From Daucus carota subsp. sativus (taxonomy: Eukaryota > Streptophyta > Magnoliopsida > Apiales > Apiaceae), in contig NC_030389.2 in the NCBI RefSeq assembly GCF_001625215.2, positions 37,995,454-38,059,453 of the forward strand: 64,000 nucleotides of DNA, written 5' to 3'. The position numbers and the translations under genes were made by a program. Below, in pieces: positions 1 to 11,134 of this stretch. Each line of letters starts with the position of its first letter. Positions within the stretch are counted from its first letter, which is position 1. Under the pieces are notes generated by a model. That model searched no databases and was not told the origin of the DNA. It saw nothing but the letters and a program-made list of their open reading frames with translations.

Positions 1-86
1 GCGATAACCCTCCCGCCGACAACACACCGATCGGGAACGCCTCTCAAGACAGAGCAATCATCATAACAGACGGAGAGTCTGGCGTT

Positions 87-739
87 ATGAGACGCCCCAT
101 CTCCAGCTCGCCGCCGGTATTCATAAGCAACGAGGAGTTACTCAAGGAGTTGCACTACTTGAGAAACGAAGCAAGAGAACAGCAAGCGCTCAGAGAGCGA
201 GTCGCGCAACTGGAGGCCCTTGTTCCCGGAACACATCGTTCCGGGAAGCAGCCCTTTGAAGAGGAAAGTCAGTCAGGTCATCGCGACGATAGAAGGGCTG
301 TAATTGTTCCACGAAACTTATTCGCGTCAGGCGGCCAAACTACTACCGGAGGAGAGGGCGTCAGGGACGGAGGAAGACCCCCGCAAGATAGACGATCGAC
401 CGCACATCTGGAGGAGGCCAGTCGAGATGTTAACGCTCTGGCGGAAAGATACCGAGGAAGAGTCAGTAGGGCGGATCTTCTGGCCCTGATCAAAGATCTT
501 GAAAGCAGACCTGAATATGCGAATACCGGATCAAGAACGGCAGGCACGGGTCGAGAAGGACATAGGAAGGAGGTTCCGCATGGATCAGACCCAAGAAGTT
601 ATGACAGATCGCAAGAACCTCGGGGTTTGGGAGGAAGATCGGAGCAAGACCCGATCGTGCTTGAAGGACGGCAGAGTCAGGGAGGAACGCGCGAGCATGC
701 GACGTCTCCGGGCAACGGAAAGACTCATCATCAGGTTCT
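87..739 (+). CDS. probable N-terminal part of gag (leader ORF)
   Basis: The reading frame opens at the ATG at 87 and runs to a stop at 770. The N-terminal 60 residues are rich in Glu, Arg and Leu and look helical or coiled-coil; the rest is Arg/Gly/Ser-rich and hydrophilic. It precedes gag-pol by about 250 bp and is in a different frame. A weak donor (CAG|GTTCTT, exon end 739) and an acceptor (GATCAG, next exon base about 841) would remove a T-rich stretch and join it in phase to the open frame leading into gag at 1013. Some Tat-group elements are spliced near here, but this intron is my inference. It could instead be a separate extra ORF. Confidence 0.5.
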
Positions 740-1012
740 TTTCTTGTCTCCTCTTTGTGAATTATCATAAAAGTTATGTTATATTTCGTTTTGTTAGTAG
801 TAGGGTATGTAATAATGAATGGTTAGGCAAATCTTGATCAGACCATTGCCGATCCACACATTCAAGCCTCGTCTCAGGCCAATGCTCATGCCCATACGCA
901 TATTCAAGCCTTATCTCAGGCCAGTGCGCCCCCATCTGCTCATACTCACGCCAATCAGTCCAATCCTCTCGTCTCGGCAAGTGACTTCGTGCCTATCGGA
1001 ACACTACCATCG

Positions 1013-4000
1013 ATGACTCAGTCACAGCCAAACGTTCAGACCATTCCAGGCATCGGAGCTATTGATGTCAACAGCCTAAGGAAACTTCTGGCACACTTCG
1101 ATGGAAGCCAAACGTCTCTTTCAAGCCAAGCCCTATCACCCTTCTCTGCGGAAGTGATAGAGGCTCCGTTGCCAGCCAATTACAGAAACACCACTTCCGA
1201 TTTAAAGTTTCACGGCAACTCAGATGCTGTAGAGTTTCTTGGAAGATTCAATGTCGAGATGGGTGTTTACCAGATACCGGACCCTGTCAGGTGTAGACTT
1301 CTGGCGGCAACATTCAGAGATAGCGCCTACCAATGGTTCCGGAAATTGGAACCAGCATCCATCACTTCTTGGACAAGCATGCAGACCATGTTCTTGACTC
1401 AGTTCCAGGCAACCGTCAAGTATGCTCCACCAGTCACCACTCTGGCAAATATCAAACAGAAGGAAGGAGAGACTCTTCATGCCTACTTCAAACGTTTCAA
1501 TGCAGAGTCATCCAACGTTCGGGGGGCGACTGACGAGACATTAAAAAGCTTCTTGGTGGCTGGGCTTCGAGTGGGGACTGATTTTTGGAAGCACTTGCAA
1601 GGCAATGATCCCAAGTCTCTGGCAGATTTATATGCGAGGGCTGAGGCATACAAAAATGTTGAACAGTCATTGGCTGAGAGCCGAAGGAATGAGAGAAGCC
1701 CTGGTAAGGCCCGACAAAAGAGAAGGGACCGGTCTCCAAGTCCAGAACAAAGGGGGAGGCGACGAAGCCCTAACCGGGTCAACACCATGTATAGGAGGAA
1801 CTATACACCTCCCCGAGATCATGAGGAAAGGGAAGATCGCTGGACACCGCTTGCCGCACCAATCGATCACATCTTTGAAGTCAATCGTGATAAGGGACTC
1901 TTCCGCAGGCCAGCTCCACTAAATTCTTGGCAAGCCAAGAATAAGGACAAGTACTGTGAATACCATGAATCAACCGGGCATGATACCCATGAATGTAGAC
2001 AACTGAAAGAAGAGATTGAATTGTTAATCAAAGAAGGCCAGCTTAATGAATGGATAGTACGAGAAGCCCGATCCCGACGAGATATTCGAGCCAAGGACAG
2101 AAGAGGGCTTGGCTATACTGGCGACCAAGAGAGAGGGAAGCAAGAGGATATCCAGTTCGTTAAGGAAGGAAGCATTCATGTCATCTTCGGAGGGCCACAT
2201 TTGGCCGGTGAGGGAACCAGGGCTATGGAGAGATATGCAAAGGAGGCAAAAGGTAGGCCCCTTACTAATATACATAATTTGTCATCTAGGCCGCCTAAAG
2301 TCTTTAGAGGTGAAGCCATTGACATTACTTTTTCAGAAGAAGATGCCAGATGGGTTCACCACCCGCACAATGATGCCTTGGTGATCGCTCTTCGTATTGG
2401 TCCAATGAATGTTCATCGTGTGCTTGTTGACAATGGAAGTTCTGTCAACATTCTTTATTATGGCCCCTACCAGAAGCTTGGCCTCCCTGATAAGGATATG
2501 AAGGTTGAGGATGTCTATATCTATGGATTTGGTGGAGAGGCTGTAAAGGTAAAAGGGACAATCCGGCTCCCGGTAACACTAGGGGAAGGAACATGCTCAG
2601 CCACTCAGGTTATGGATTTTATGATTGTCGATCACGACTCATCACACAATGCTATTATTGGGCGACCGTTACTGAAAGAGATGAGGGTGGTCACATCAAT
2701 ATATCATTTGTCTATGAAATTCCCGACACCTGGAGGAATTGGAGTGGTGAGGGGGTGCCAATATGACTCTAGAGAGTGTTACCTGCAATCTCTTAAAGGT
2801 TTCAAGAAGGGTAGACCGCTGAAAGAGCCCCTTGTTGCCAACACTGGTGGGGAGGTCAATATGACTTACTTTGTCCAATTTCCTGATGAAGGAGATAATC
2901 TCGGGCAATCAAAAGGGAAAGAACCAATGGACGTAGATTCAGATGCCGAGCTTAAGCCTTGCTCTATATGGGAAAAAGGGGAGACATCTGGAACCAAAGA
3001 GGAGTCTGATCTAGACCCAAGGCTGCCCTTAGAGTCAACCAAGACCGGTCCGGCCGAAGATACCGTTGAAATCCAGGTTGGGGAGGCCGGAGAGGCCAAA
3101 ACATTGAAGATAGGATCTAAACTTAAAGGAGAGTTGAAGGCAAGCCTTATCCGTTTCTTAAGAAGCAACTTGGATGTTTTTGCTTGGTGTCATGCTGATA
3201 TGGTAGGGATCGACCCAGAAGTAATGAGTCACCATTTAAACATTGACCCTACCAAGAAAGGGATGAGACAGAAGAGAAGGCCTGTTAGTGGAGAAAGAGC
3301 TCAAGCACTAAAGGAGGAGGTTGACCGGTTGTTGGGTGCTAAGTTGATCAAGGAGTCGTTCTACCCTACCTGGCTGGCTAATCCGGTCCTTGTCAGGAAG
3401 CCTAATGGGAAGTGGAGAACCTGTGTTGATTTCACGGATCTGAACAAAGCATGCCCAAAGGATAGTTTCCCACTCCCGAGGATAGACCAGTTGGTGGATG
3501 CCACAGCAGGACACGCTCTGTTAAGTTTCATGGATGCCTATTCAGGGTACAATCAGATACCCATGCATGAACCGGATCAGGAGCACACTTCATTTATAAC
3601 TGATAGAGGACTTTATTGCTATATAGGGATGCCATTTGGACTAATAAATGCAGGCGCAACTTACCAACGCCTTGTGAACATGATGTTTAAAGATCAGATT
3701 GGTAAGACTATGGAGGTTTATGTAGATGACATGCTGGTCAAGTCCAAGGAGGCACAAGATCACATTCGGCACTTGTCTGAAATGTTTAACATACTTAGGA
3801 AGTATCGAATGAAGTTGAATCCCCAGAAGTGTGTATTTGGAGTTGAGTCTGGTAAATTCTTGGGGTTCATGGTAAATCATCGAGGGATCGAAGCTAATCC
3901 TGCAAAGATCCAGGCATTACTTGATATGAAGTCTCCTCAGAATGTGAGGCAAGTTCAGAGCCTTACGGGAAGGATAGCAGCATTAAATAGATTTGTGTCT

Positions 4001-6340
4001 AAATCCTCAGACAGATGCAAGGAGTTCTTTAAGGCTATCAAGGAGGCTGGGAAAACGTTTGTATGGACAGATGAATGTGAAGAGGCCTTCCAAAAGATAA
4101 AGGAACAATTGGGAAAGCCACCTCTCTTGGCCAAACCCGTAGAAGGGGAAACATTGATCTTATACTTGGCCGTTTCAAGATACTCGGTCAGCGCCGTTCT
4201 TGTAAAGGAGGAGAAGGATGTTCAATTCCCGGTATATTACGTTAGCAAGAGGCTATTGGATGCTGAGACAAGATACACTAGCATGGAAAAATTGGTATAC
4301 TCTTTGATCTTAGCAGCAAGGAAACTTCGTCCATACTTTCAGGCACACAAGATTGAAGTAAGAACTTCATACCCTCTCCGTCAGATTATGCATAAACCAG
4401 AAGCAACGGGAAGACTCATGAAGTGGGCTGTTGAGCTAGGACAGTTTGACTTGGATTACAAGCCTAGAACTACTATCAAAGGCCAAGCCCTGGCTGATTT
4501 CTTATTGGAATTTGAGGATGATGCTCAAGAGTGGGCAATAGTACCATATAGTCCAGTTGTTGAACCCATTGAAGGTCTTTTGGTAGAGGATGACACATGG
4601 TGGAACTTGCATGTCGATGGAGCTGTCAACTCTGACGGAGCTGGAGTTGGTATAGTTTTGGTTAGTCCCGGGGGGTGTCGGTTGTTGAGTGCCATCCACC
4701 TGGGGTTCCCCGCAACCAATAACGATGCAGAGTATGAAGCTTTGATCAATGGTCTAGCCCTAGCTGTGGAAATGAGGGCTAGGAACCTTATTGTGTATAG
4801 TGATTCAATGTTGGTGGTCCACCAGGTAAATGGGGGGTTCTTAGCTCGAGGATGGAGGACGAACTTATACATGACCCATACGCAAGAACTGATGAAGAAG
4901 TTCAGAGAGGTACATTTGGAAAAAGTCCCTCGCGAGAAAAATGAAGGTGCTGATGCCTTGGCCAAGGCCAGTTCAAGAAGGGACACCAAGTTATTAGGAA
5001 CTATCCAATTCTGTGTTCAAGAGAAGCCTAGTGTGTCAGAAGCACAGAAGGTCACCCGGTTCAGAGGAGATCTGATGGAAGTAGAGAAGGAAGTTGTGGA
5101 TACTTGGATGACTCCTATACTTAAGTTCATCCAGGAGGGTCAACTCCCAGAGAATTTAAAGGAAGCCAGAAGTCTCAGATACAAAGCAGCAAGATTTGTG
5201 ATATATGATGGTGTCTTGTACAAGAGAGGGTTCAACCAGCCGTTGCTGAAGTGCATTGCAGGGGAAGAGTGCAATTATATATTAAGGGAAGTACATGAAG
5301 GAATATGTGGCAATCACTCGGGGGGTAGTTCACTTGCACTGAAGATCCTTAGGCAAGGATACTACTGGCCAACTATGAGAAGCGAAGCAAGCAAGTTCGT
5401 GCAAGCTTGTGACAAGTGCCAGCGATTTGCCACATATTCATCTCGTCCTGCAGTAAGTCTGACTCCGTTACTTAGCCCATGGCCATTCGCTTTGTGGGGA
5501 ATAGATCTCATTGGAGAGCTTCCAAAAGCCAAAGGAGGAGTCAGGTATGCAGTAGTGGCAGTAGATTACTTTACAAAATGGGCCGAGGCCGCGCCTCTAG
5601 CAACCATTACTGCTAAGAAGATAACAAGTTTTGTATTCAATTCAATCGTGTGCAGATTTGGTATCCCGTACAAATTGATATCTGACAACGGGAAACAGTT
5701 CGACAGCAAAGAGTTGAAGAAATTGTGTGATGACTTGAATATAAGGAGAAACTTTGCAGCCGTGTACCACCCACAAAGCAATGGACAGACTGAAGCAATC
5801 AATAAGATCATCAAACACACGCTGAAGGCCAAATTGGAAGAAAAGAAAGGTGATTGGCCGGAGGAGCTTCCAATGGTACTGTGGTCATACAACACTACGC
5901 CAAGGACAACCACTGGGGAGTCACCATTCATGTTGACCTATGGCTGTGAAGCAATGGTTCCAGTAGAGGTCGGAGCAGGTTCATTCAGAAGAGACCACTT
6001 CCAGGAAAAGGCCAATACTGTTAACCAGAGGCTACATCTTGATATGTTGGAAGAAGTCAGAAGGGAGTCGCAAGTTAGGTTGGCAGCATATCAATAAAGG
6101 ACAGCCCGATTCTACAACAGTCGAGTCAAGCCTAGACCATTCAAAGTGGGGGATTTGGTGTTACGCAGGATGATGCCAGGGATGAAAGTGCCAGGCCATG
6201 GAGTGTTTGGAGCAAATTGGGAAGGACCCTACCGCATTCGAGCTGAGATTTTTGGAGGTGCATATTACTTGGAGGACTTGCAGGGAGAGCCCATTTCCAA
6301 AGCATGGAACGCAGAACACTTGAAGAAGTACTATCAATAG
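1013..6340 (+). pseudogene. gag-pol polyprotein, one premature stop in integrase
   Basis: A single frame runs from about 1013 (first ATG; the frame is open further upstream) to a TAA at 6095-6097, then stays open in the same frame to 6340. Modules by position: gag domain about 1190-1690; Cys/His knuckle of the CxxH...H...C type 1954-2001; aspartic protease with DNGSS near 2427; reverse transcriptase 3370-3900 with YVDD near 3718; RNase H 4130-4500 with the first catalytic Asp replaced (YLAVS); archaeal-type RNase H 4600-4990 with its four acidic positions (HVDGA, DAEYEA, YSDS, GADALA); integrase from 5270 with HHCC, the DDE residues (GIDLI, SDNG, E after QSNGQT) and a C-terminal GPY-type module after the stop. 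The stop replaces what is usually a Gln codon, consistent with CAA to TAA. Protease, RT and the integrase core precede it. Confidence 0.9.
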
Positions 6341-6954
6341 GAGCAACATGTAGTTGTTAAATACAGTAGAGATAGAATGTTTTCCATCTGCCATGGTGTA
6401 ATGATAATACCAGTACAATTTGTTTAATTCTGATTGTTTACAAATATACGGCGCGCCCAATCTTAAGGCGCGCCCCATCACTATAAACTTGATCCCTTGT
6501 TATCTCTGAAACATTCTGCCAAGACAGGATGACAGGAAAGCTGATACTTGTAACATCAGACAAGGCATGGCTCGCCTAATTCTAATAGTGTAAAGAAAAT
6601 TCAAGTATCAAAGGCAAACATGTCATCATCTATCAAACTGCCGTAAATTCATGGTAGGGCGCGCCAGGTCATATGGCGCGCCACGTTGTATACCAACTGG
6701 TCTTTTAACAGAATGAAATATTGAAGCACTTTCATATAAAAGATAAAGTACAATAAAGCAGGCAAAGTAATGGAAGGAGGCATGTGACGAAAGACAGTTA
6801 ATTAATTAAAATAAAGCCTGCAGAGAGGGCGCGCCTCGACATCAGAAAGGCAACATCATGAAAGTTAAAAGTCAATAAACAAACTTGCAGGGTTACAGGG
6901 TCCCGCGCCCAAATAATTATCCGCAAACAAAGCAAAGTACATATAGAGAATACT
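6341..6954. other. retrotransposon spacer downstream of pol
   Basis: This stretch between the pol stop and the 3' end of the antisense gene holds no coding sequence I can support. It contains two GGCGCGCC pairs (6450/6467 and 6658/6675), one single copy (6828) and a decayed copy near 6904. Confidence 0.6.
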
Positions 6955-9413
6955 TTAAACTTGATCTTGATCCTGAGAGGAATCTAAATTCCCAGGCTGG
7001 GAAGAGGGAATGGTTGGAATCTCTTGAGGAATCTCACCTTGAATAAGTTGAGGAACAGGAATTGTCTCAGTAACATTAGGCGAGCCTTCAGCAACATGGC
7101 GCGCCGTGTCTTGAGGAGATGGTTGTTCCAGGAAGGCATTAGCAGAAATAGCAGCGACCTCCAGTTCAATTTCCATCCTTTTTTCCTCAATCGCCTTGGC
7201 TTCCTCAACTCTGAATTCTTCAACCCAAGCCTTGGTTGCCGGAATAAACTTGCTCCAATCATACTCAGGATCTACAGCCAGGAACCCGGTGACAAAACTC
7301 CTAAACCCTTCAGCAAAAGAGGATTGATTAGGCGCGTCCAGTTGAGTTTGGAGATCCTTCACTTGCTCCTCCAACTCGGCGACCCTTTCATTAGATAAGG
7401 AGAGATCCTGGGCTGACTGATTTAAATCGGTTCTCAGGTTATCAGCATCAGCTTTCAACCTGGAAATGTCCCTTTCAGCATTTGATTTGAACTCTTCTAA
7501 CTTCGCCTTATCTTTTTCAGAGGCGCCTAGTTGCTGCTTCAGTTTCTTCTTGTCCTCATTTGCTGCTTCCAGACTAACCCTCAGCTTCTCAGTATCAGAT
7601 GGGTTACAAGTCAAATGGAAGAACAACTCAGCTGCGGCGCGCCTACATGCATCGGCCGCCTGTTCCCCATCTCTCTTCTGCCAGGCAGCAAATTTAGAAG
7701 GCTCGATATAACCATCAGCCACTTTAGCAAACCAGTCACCTGCTGCGGTCACTGGCGCCTCATAAGGGAACCCTGATGACAGATCTGCTGTTCTGGACTT
7801 CTTAGATACATGGAGGTCGGTTTCCTGACTCTTCCTCTTGTCGAGAGTCTTCTTTTTGGGGGAGGGTGGCTTAATGGCGACCTGGCTAACTGATACTTTA
7901 GGTGTTTGTTTGGAAGTAGACGCGCCCACATTTTTGGCGCGCCCACCTTTCACTCCAAAACCACTGGGAAGTGACATATCTGCAAGTGGAAAGAAGAAAG
8001 GTTACAAAACAGTTGGCACAATACATTTATAAAACTAAAGATAAAGCAGGCATGCATAAACCAATAAAGCATAGACAAACAGAATATTTAAAAGAACATA
8101 AGATTGATAATACCATAATCAGGCGCGCCCTGATTATTTGGTATTGGCTCATCAGAGTTTTCTTCCTCCTCAGAAACAGGTTCTTCAGGCTCTGTTGCTT
8201 TCCTCTTAATAGGGCGTCCACCATAGAAGTCTTGGAAAGAGCAGATGGAACCAACGGCCTCACTAAGGAAGCCATACTCTTTTAGACGTTCGGTGGTAAC
8301 CAGGTGGTTGATTATCTTCGCCTCGTAAGGAAGGTTAGAAATATTATCCGCTCTTCGCTGGGCGCGCCCAGATAGAACTGACTGTTTCCTCTCAACTATA
8401 AGAGAAAGCAATATAAAACATGAAAGTAAGATATTAAGTAAAACAAGGCGCGCCAAGAGATAGGGCGCGCCATGAAGGCAAAGCGAAGGAGGAATCTTAC
8501 TAGGGGTAAGGTTGAATTGAGTCCTAACTCTGTCATACTCCGGCCAAAGGTAGAAGAAAGGCTCTTTCCACTTCTTCTCATTACTGGTCTTTCCTTCAGA
8601 CCAGCCGGTGGAGTTGTGGGACCTCCTTACTACCAGATAAAAGTAACCCACACTGGACGCGCCCAGTCTAAAGAAATAGCTGAGATCCATCATGGTAGGT
8701 GCTCGATGATTGTGATCCTGATATAACATGTATAGGGCTATGGCAAGTTTCCAGCTATTTGGAGAAAGTTGAATGGGAGCTATGTCGAACCATTCCAAGA
8801 TAGATCTGAAATAAGGGTGTAGAGGAAATCCGATACCTAGTCTCACAAGCTTTGGTGTGAGCACCATCCTAGGAATCCTCAGACGAGGGTTATAATCAAA
8901 GATATGAGGACGCATTTCAGGATGAGGGCGCGCCCAGAGACAACCCAGGTTATAATACTTAAGGCACCATTTGATTTCAGCGTTTGATGCCGTAGAAGAA
9001 AGACCAACACACGCCAACTTACCGGCCCTTTTTCGCCTTTTAGCTTTAGCTGCTTCAGGAATTTCCTGGTCCTCGTCCCAGTCAAAATCGAGTTCACGAT
9101 CAGAAATAGGGGGGTGAACATATGGATTGGGCGAAGCCTGAGGAGAAGGAGGGCGCGCCTCAGGATCCTCATCCTCGTCAATTAAGGATTGGTAGAAATT
9201 TTCAGCCTGGGCTTCGGCCTCAGCTTCAGCAGAATCCTCCTCATCGGTGCCCTCGTCTTCATCTTGTAAATCTTCAGAACCTTGGGAAGTTACGAATGGA
9301 TGAGTGTGATTAGGGACGCCCCGAAGATCTTCTTCATCCTGATCCAGAAGTTCCTCTAAAACAACAGGGTCAGTAACAGGGGGTTCAGGTGAGGAAGCTC
9401 CACTCTCAGCCAT
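6955..9413 (-). CDS. antisense extra gene of Tat element (Transposase_28 / 'putative gypsy-type transposon' family plus coiled coil)
   Basis: Two exons on the minus strand fit in phase: 9413-8114 and 7979-6955, with donor TATG|GTATTA at 8113 and acceptor CTTGCAG ending at 7980. The join gives about 774 residues. The first exon starts MAESGAS, has a long acidic stretch, a basic KAKRRKR patch, and then a hydrophobic/aromatic domain (nt about 8820-8640) resembling PF04195, the family of the antisense gene in Grande-type elements. The second exon has a basic KKK/KRKS patch, a long heptad-rich coiled coil (about 7570-7330) and a Pro/Gln-rich acidic tail. I chose ATG 9413 over the longer frame to 9494 because that has no ATG. 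A hydrophobic stretch near 8440-8400 might hide a further small intron. The function of this family is unknown to me. GGCGCGCC repeats occur inside its coding exons and intron. Confidence 0.72.
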
Positions 9414-10182
9414 AGTTCTAGAGGAATGAGGAGGAAATGATCTCAAAGGAATGGGGAAGAAATAACTCGGCGCGCCTAAATCGGCCAGCTGCAAAAAGGA
9501 GACAGAAGAGGTTTTAGCAACTGGGCGCGCCGAGATACATATAAAGAAAAAGAGACGAGGAAGAGCTTACAGAGAAAACATGAACGCCCTAAGAAGAGTC
9601 GAATACAAGAAGAAGAAGGAGGATACGAAGATTAAAGGATACAGCAACATTCAGAACTACAGTCATGGTAATGCAGTCAAATACTATGACAAGTAGGCGC
9701 GCCAAGAGACAGGGCGCGCCCCGACGATAAAAAGAGGAATCTCAGCAAAACGCAAAGAAAGGGGTGTAATCCTAAGAGGCATAATTACATAGAAGAAAGG
9801 AGACAAGAGATCGTACATTACCACTACAAAAGTAAGCAGCCAGCATAAACATATATTTCAAACCACAGATTTATTAGACAAAATCAAATGAAGATATATA
9901 CACATATACATACACAAAAACAGCTGAAGAACAACGTAAAAACCGAAAAGTCATATGCTCAAATCTGATGAAATACTCGGTGAAATAAAGAGATAAGGGC
10001 ATAAAAAGATACCTTATGAAGAGAGGAGTACTGGGCTGGTCTCAGAATCTGAAATGGAGTACGAGCGCGACCTGTGGAGCTTGATGAAGATTAGCGGCGG
10101 CAAAAAGGGTTTTCTTTCAGGTAGAAACGTGGAGAAGATGAAGAAATGAAAAGAAAAGAAAAATAAGACAGTTGTATTTATA
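9414..10182 (-). promoter_or_regulatory. putative promoter and 5' UTR intron of the antisense gene
   Basis: On the minus strand a TATAAATA box lies at 10182-10175. About 160 bp downstream there is a donor (AAG|GTATCT, exon end 10013), and a good pyrimidine-rich acceptor (CCTCTAG, exon resumes 9417) sits four bases before the ATG at 9413. This reads as TATA box, a short non-coding first exon, an intron of about 0.6 kb, then the coding exon. The signals are visible; that they are used is inference. One GGCGCGCC pair (9696/9713) lies in the intron and one decayed pair (10280/10297) about 100 bp upstream of the TATA box. Confidence 0.45.
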
Positions 10183-10412
10183 CTCGGGTAAAAAGAAGAG
10201 AATTAAAATAAATTAAAAATACGCAGAATATAGTGGAGTACAGCTGTTCATAATAGGGTTTCAACGGTCGGTAACACAGGGCGCGCCCAATCTTGTCACG
10301 CCCAGATTTATCAGAAGACGTGCAAGAGTAAATTGAAGAAGAGTTAAATAGGAAGAGGGAAGATGTTCACAGAAGACAAAAAGATCTCACCAACATTTTC
10401 AATATTACCAAG

Positions 10413-10426
10413 ATCTGGGGGGTAGT
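10413..10426 (+). other. polypurine tract region before the 3' LTR
   Basis: The G-run in ATCTGGGGGGTAG ends four bases before the LTR start (TGTTAT at 10427). A purine run in this place is the usual primer site for plus-strand DNA synthesis. Confidence 0.6.
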
Positions 10427-11134
10427 TGTTATATGCGAATTTGTCAAGATCAGTTAAATGGGCCGAGCCCATCAAAGGAGGTTTGTTCAGCCCAAGAAAG
10501 TCAAGATCGTCCCGGTCTCAGAGTAACCCTGTCAAAAGATAGGGCGCGCCCTATCTTTAGGCGCGCCCACTTGCCGAGGAGAGTTCACTTTGTCATAATT
10601 TTGAAGGGCAGTGAGAGGTACTTTGTGTTCAGGGGGACGCCCTTGAGCGCAAGTAGATCTCATTGTTAAAGTAAGAAGACCCTACCTTGTAGTCTAGGGA
10701 GTTGTCCTCCTTGGGAGGTAGAGGATAGAGAAGAAGACGCCTTGGAAGGACCTATCTCTGTAGTCTGGCGGGTTGTCCCTGTCGGGGAGTAGGGGAGTGT
10801 CCTTGCATTTGGGGTAAGCCCAAAGGGCTAGGCCTCATCGTATTGGATCCCTTCCAGGAGGAAGATTCTAGAAGGGGAGGCCCAGCCCACATGGGTCTCT
10901 TAGGAGAAAGAACTACGTAACGGCTTGATCCCCTATAAATAGGGGTACGTAGGCAGATTGTAGGCATCGATCATTCTTGAGAGCTATTCCAGTTAGCAAT
11001 CTTGAACCCTTTGCTTACAATTGCAGCTGTCTCCATAACAAACAACCAACCACTCCCTGTTTTCTCGCCAACAAGAATCTTGATCCACGCCGCGAACCTC
11101 ATCTTTGTTAACCTACCAGTTTTCTCCGTTAACA
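10427..11134 (+). repeat. 3' LTR (708 bp)
   Basis: It begins TGTTAT and ends TTAACA, giving short inverted ends TGTTA/TAACA, directly after a polypurine tract. It holds a TATA box (CTATAAATA near 10932) as expected at the U3/R boundary, and a GGCGCGCC pair in U3. The right edge is supported independently: sequence after 11134 matches the second copy of the flanking duplication from 13585 onward, where no LTR is present. The 5' LTR is not visible for comparison. Confidence 0.85.
10930..10940 (+). promoter_or_regulatory. LTR TATA box
   Basis: CTATAAATA in the LTR, with no competing TATA box nearby, marks the likely start region for genomic RNA of the element. Transcription would start around 10960-10970. 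Confidence 0.6.

Larger units (their letters stand above)
6450..10567. repeat. interspersed GGCGCGCC palindromes, many as pairs with a 9-bp spacer
   Basis: Perfect copies start at 6450, 6467, 6658, 6675, 6828, 7098, 7636, 7936, 8122, 8361, 8447, 8464, 8927, 9152, 9469, 9524, 9696, 9713, 10280, 10543 and 10560. Near-copies are at 7331, 7919, 8656 and 10297. Pairs 6450/6467, 6658/6675, 7919/7936, 8447/8464, 9696/9713, 10280/10297 and 10543/10560 are all spaced 17 bp start to start, leaving exactly 9 bp between. I saw no perfect copy elsewhere in the window. They fall in spacer, antisense exons, introns and the LTR. Confidence 0.9.
1..11134 (+). mobile_element. Ty3/gypsy LTR retrotransposon, Tat lineage, 5' end outside window
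   Basis: The window opens inside this element. Seen in order: a gag leader ORF, gag-pol (protease, reverse transcriptase, RNase H, second RNase H, integrase), a long 3' region with an antisense spliced gene, and one LTR ending at 11134. The second, archaeal-type RNase H between the usual RNase H and integrase, and an antisense gene between pol and the 3' LTR, are known marks of the Tat lineage (Grande/Retand-like elements). The 5' LTR and primer-binding site lie before base 1, so LTR divergence and age cannot be measured here. One in-frame stop interrupts pol near its end; otherwise the main ORFs are open, so the insertion looks fairly recent. Confidence 0.93.

Noticed and set aside
8400..8450. 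extra intron inside antisense exon 1 at a hydrophobic stretch
   Set aside because: The only GT-AG pair I could place is 49 nt and would break the reading frame downstream.
8879..9181. 100-residue minus-strand frame overlapping the antisense gene
   Set aside because: Alternative frame of the coding exon, which has better domain support.
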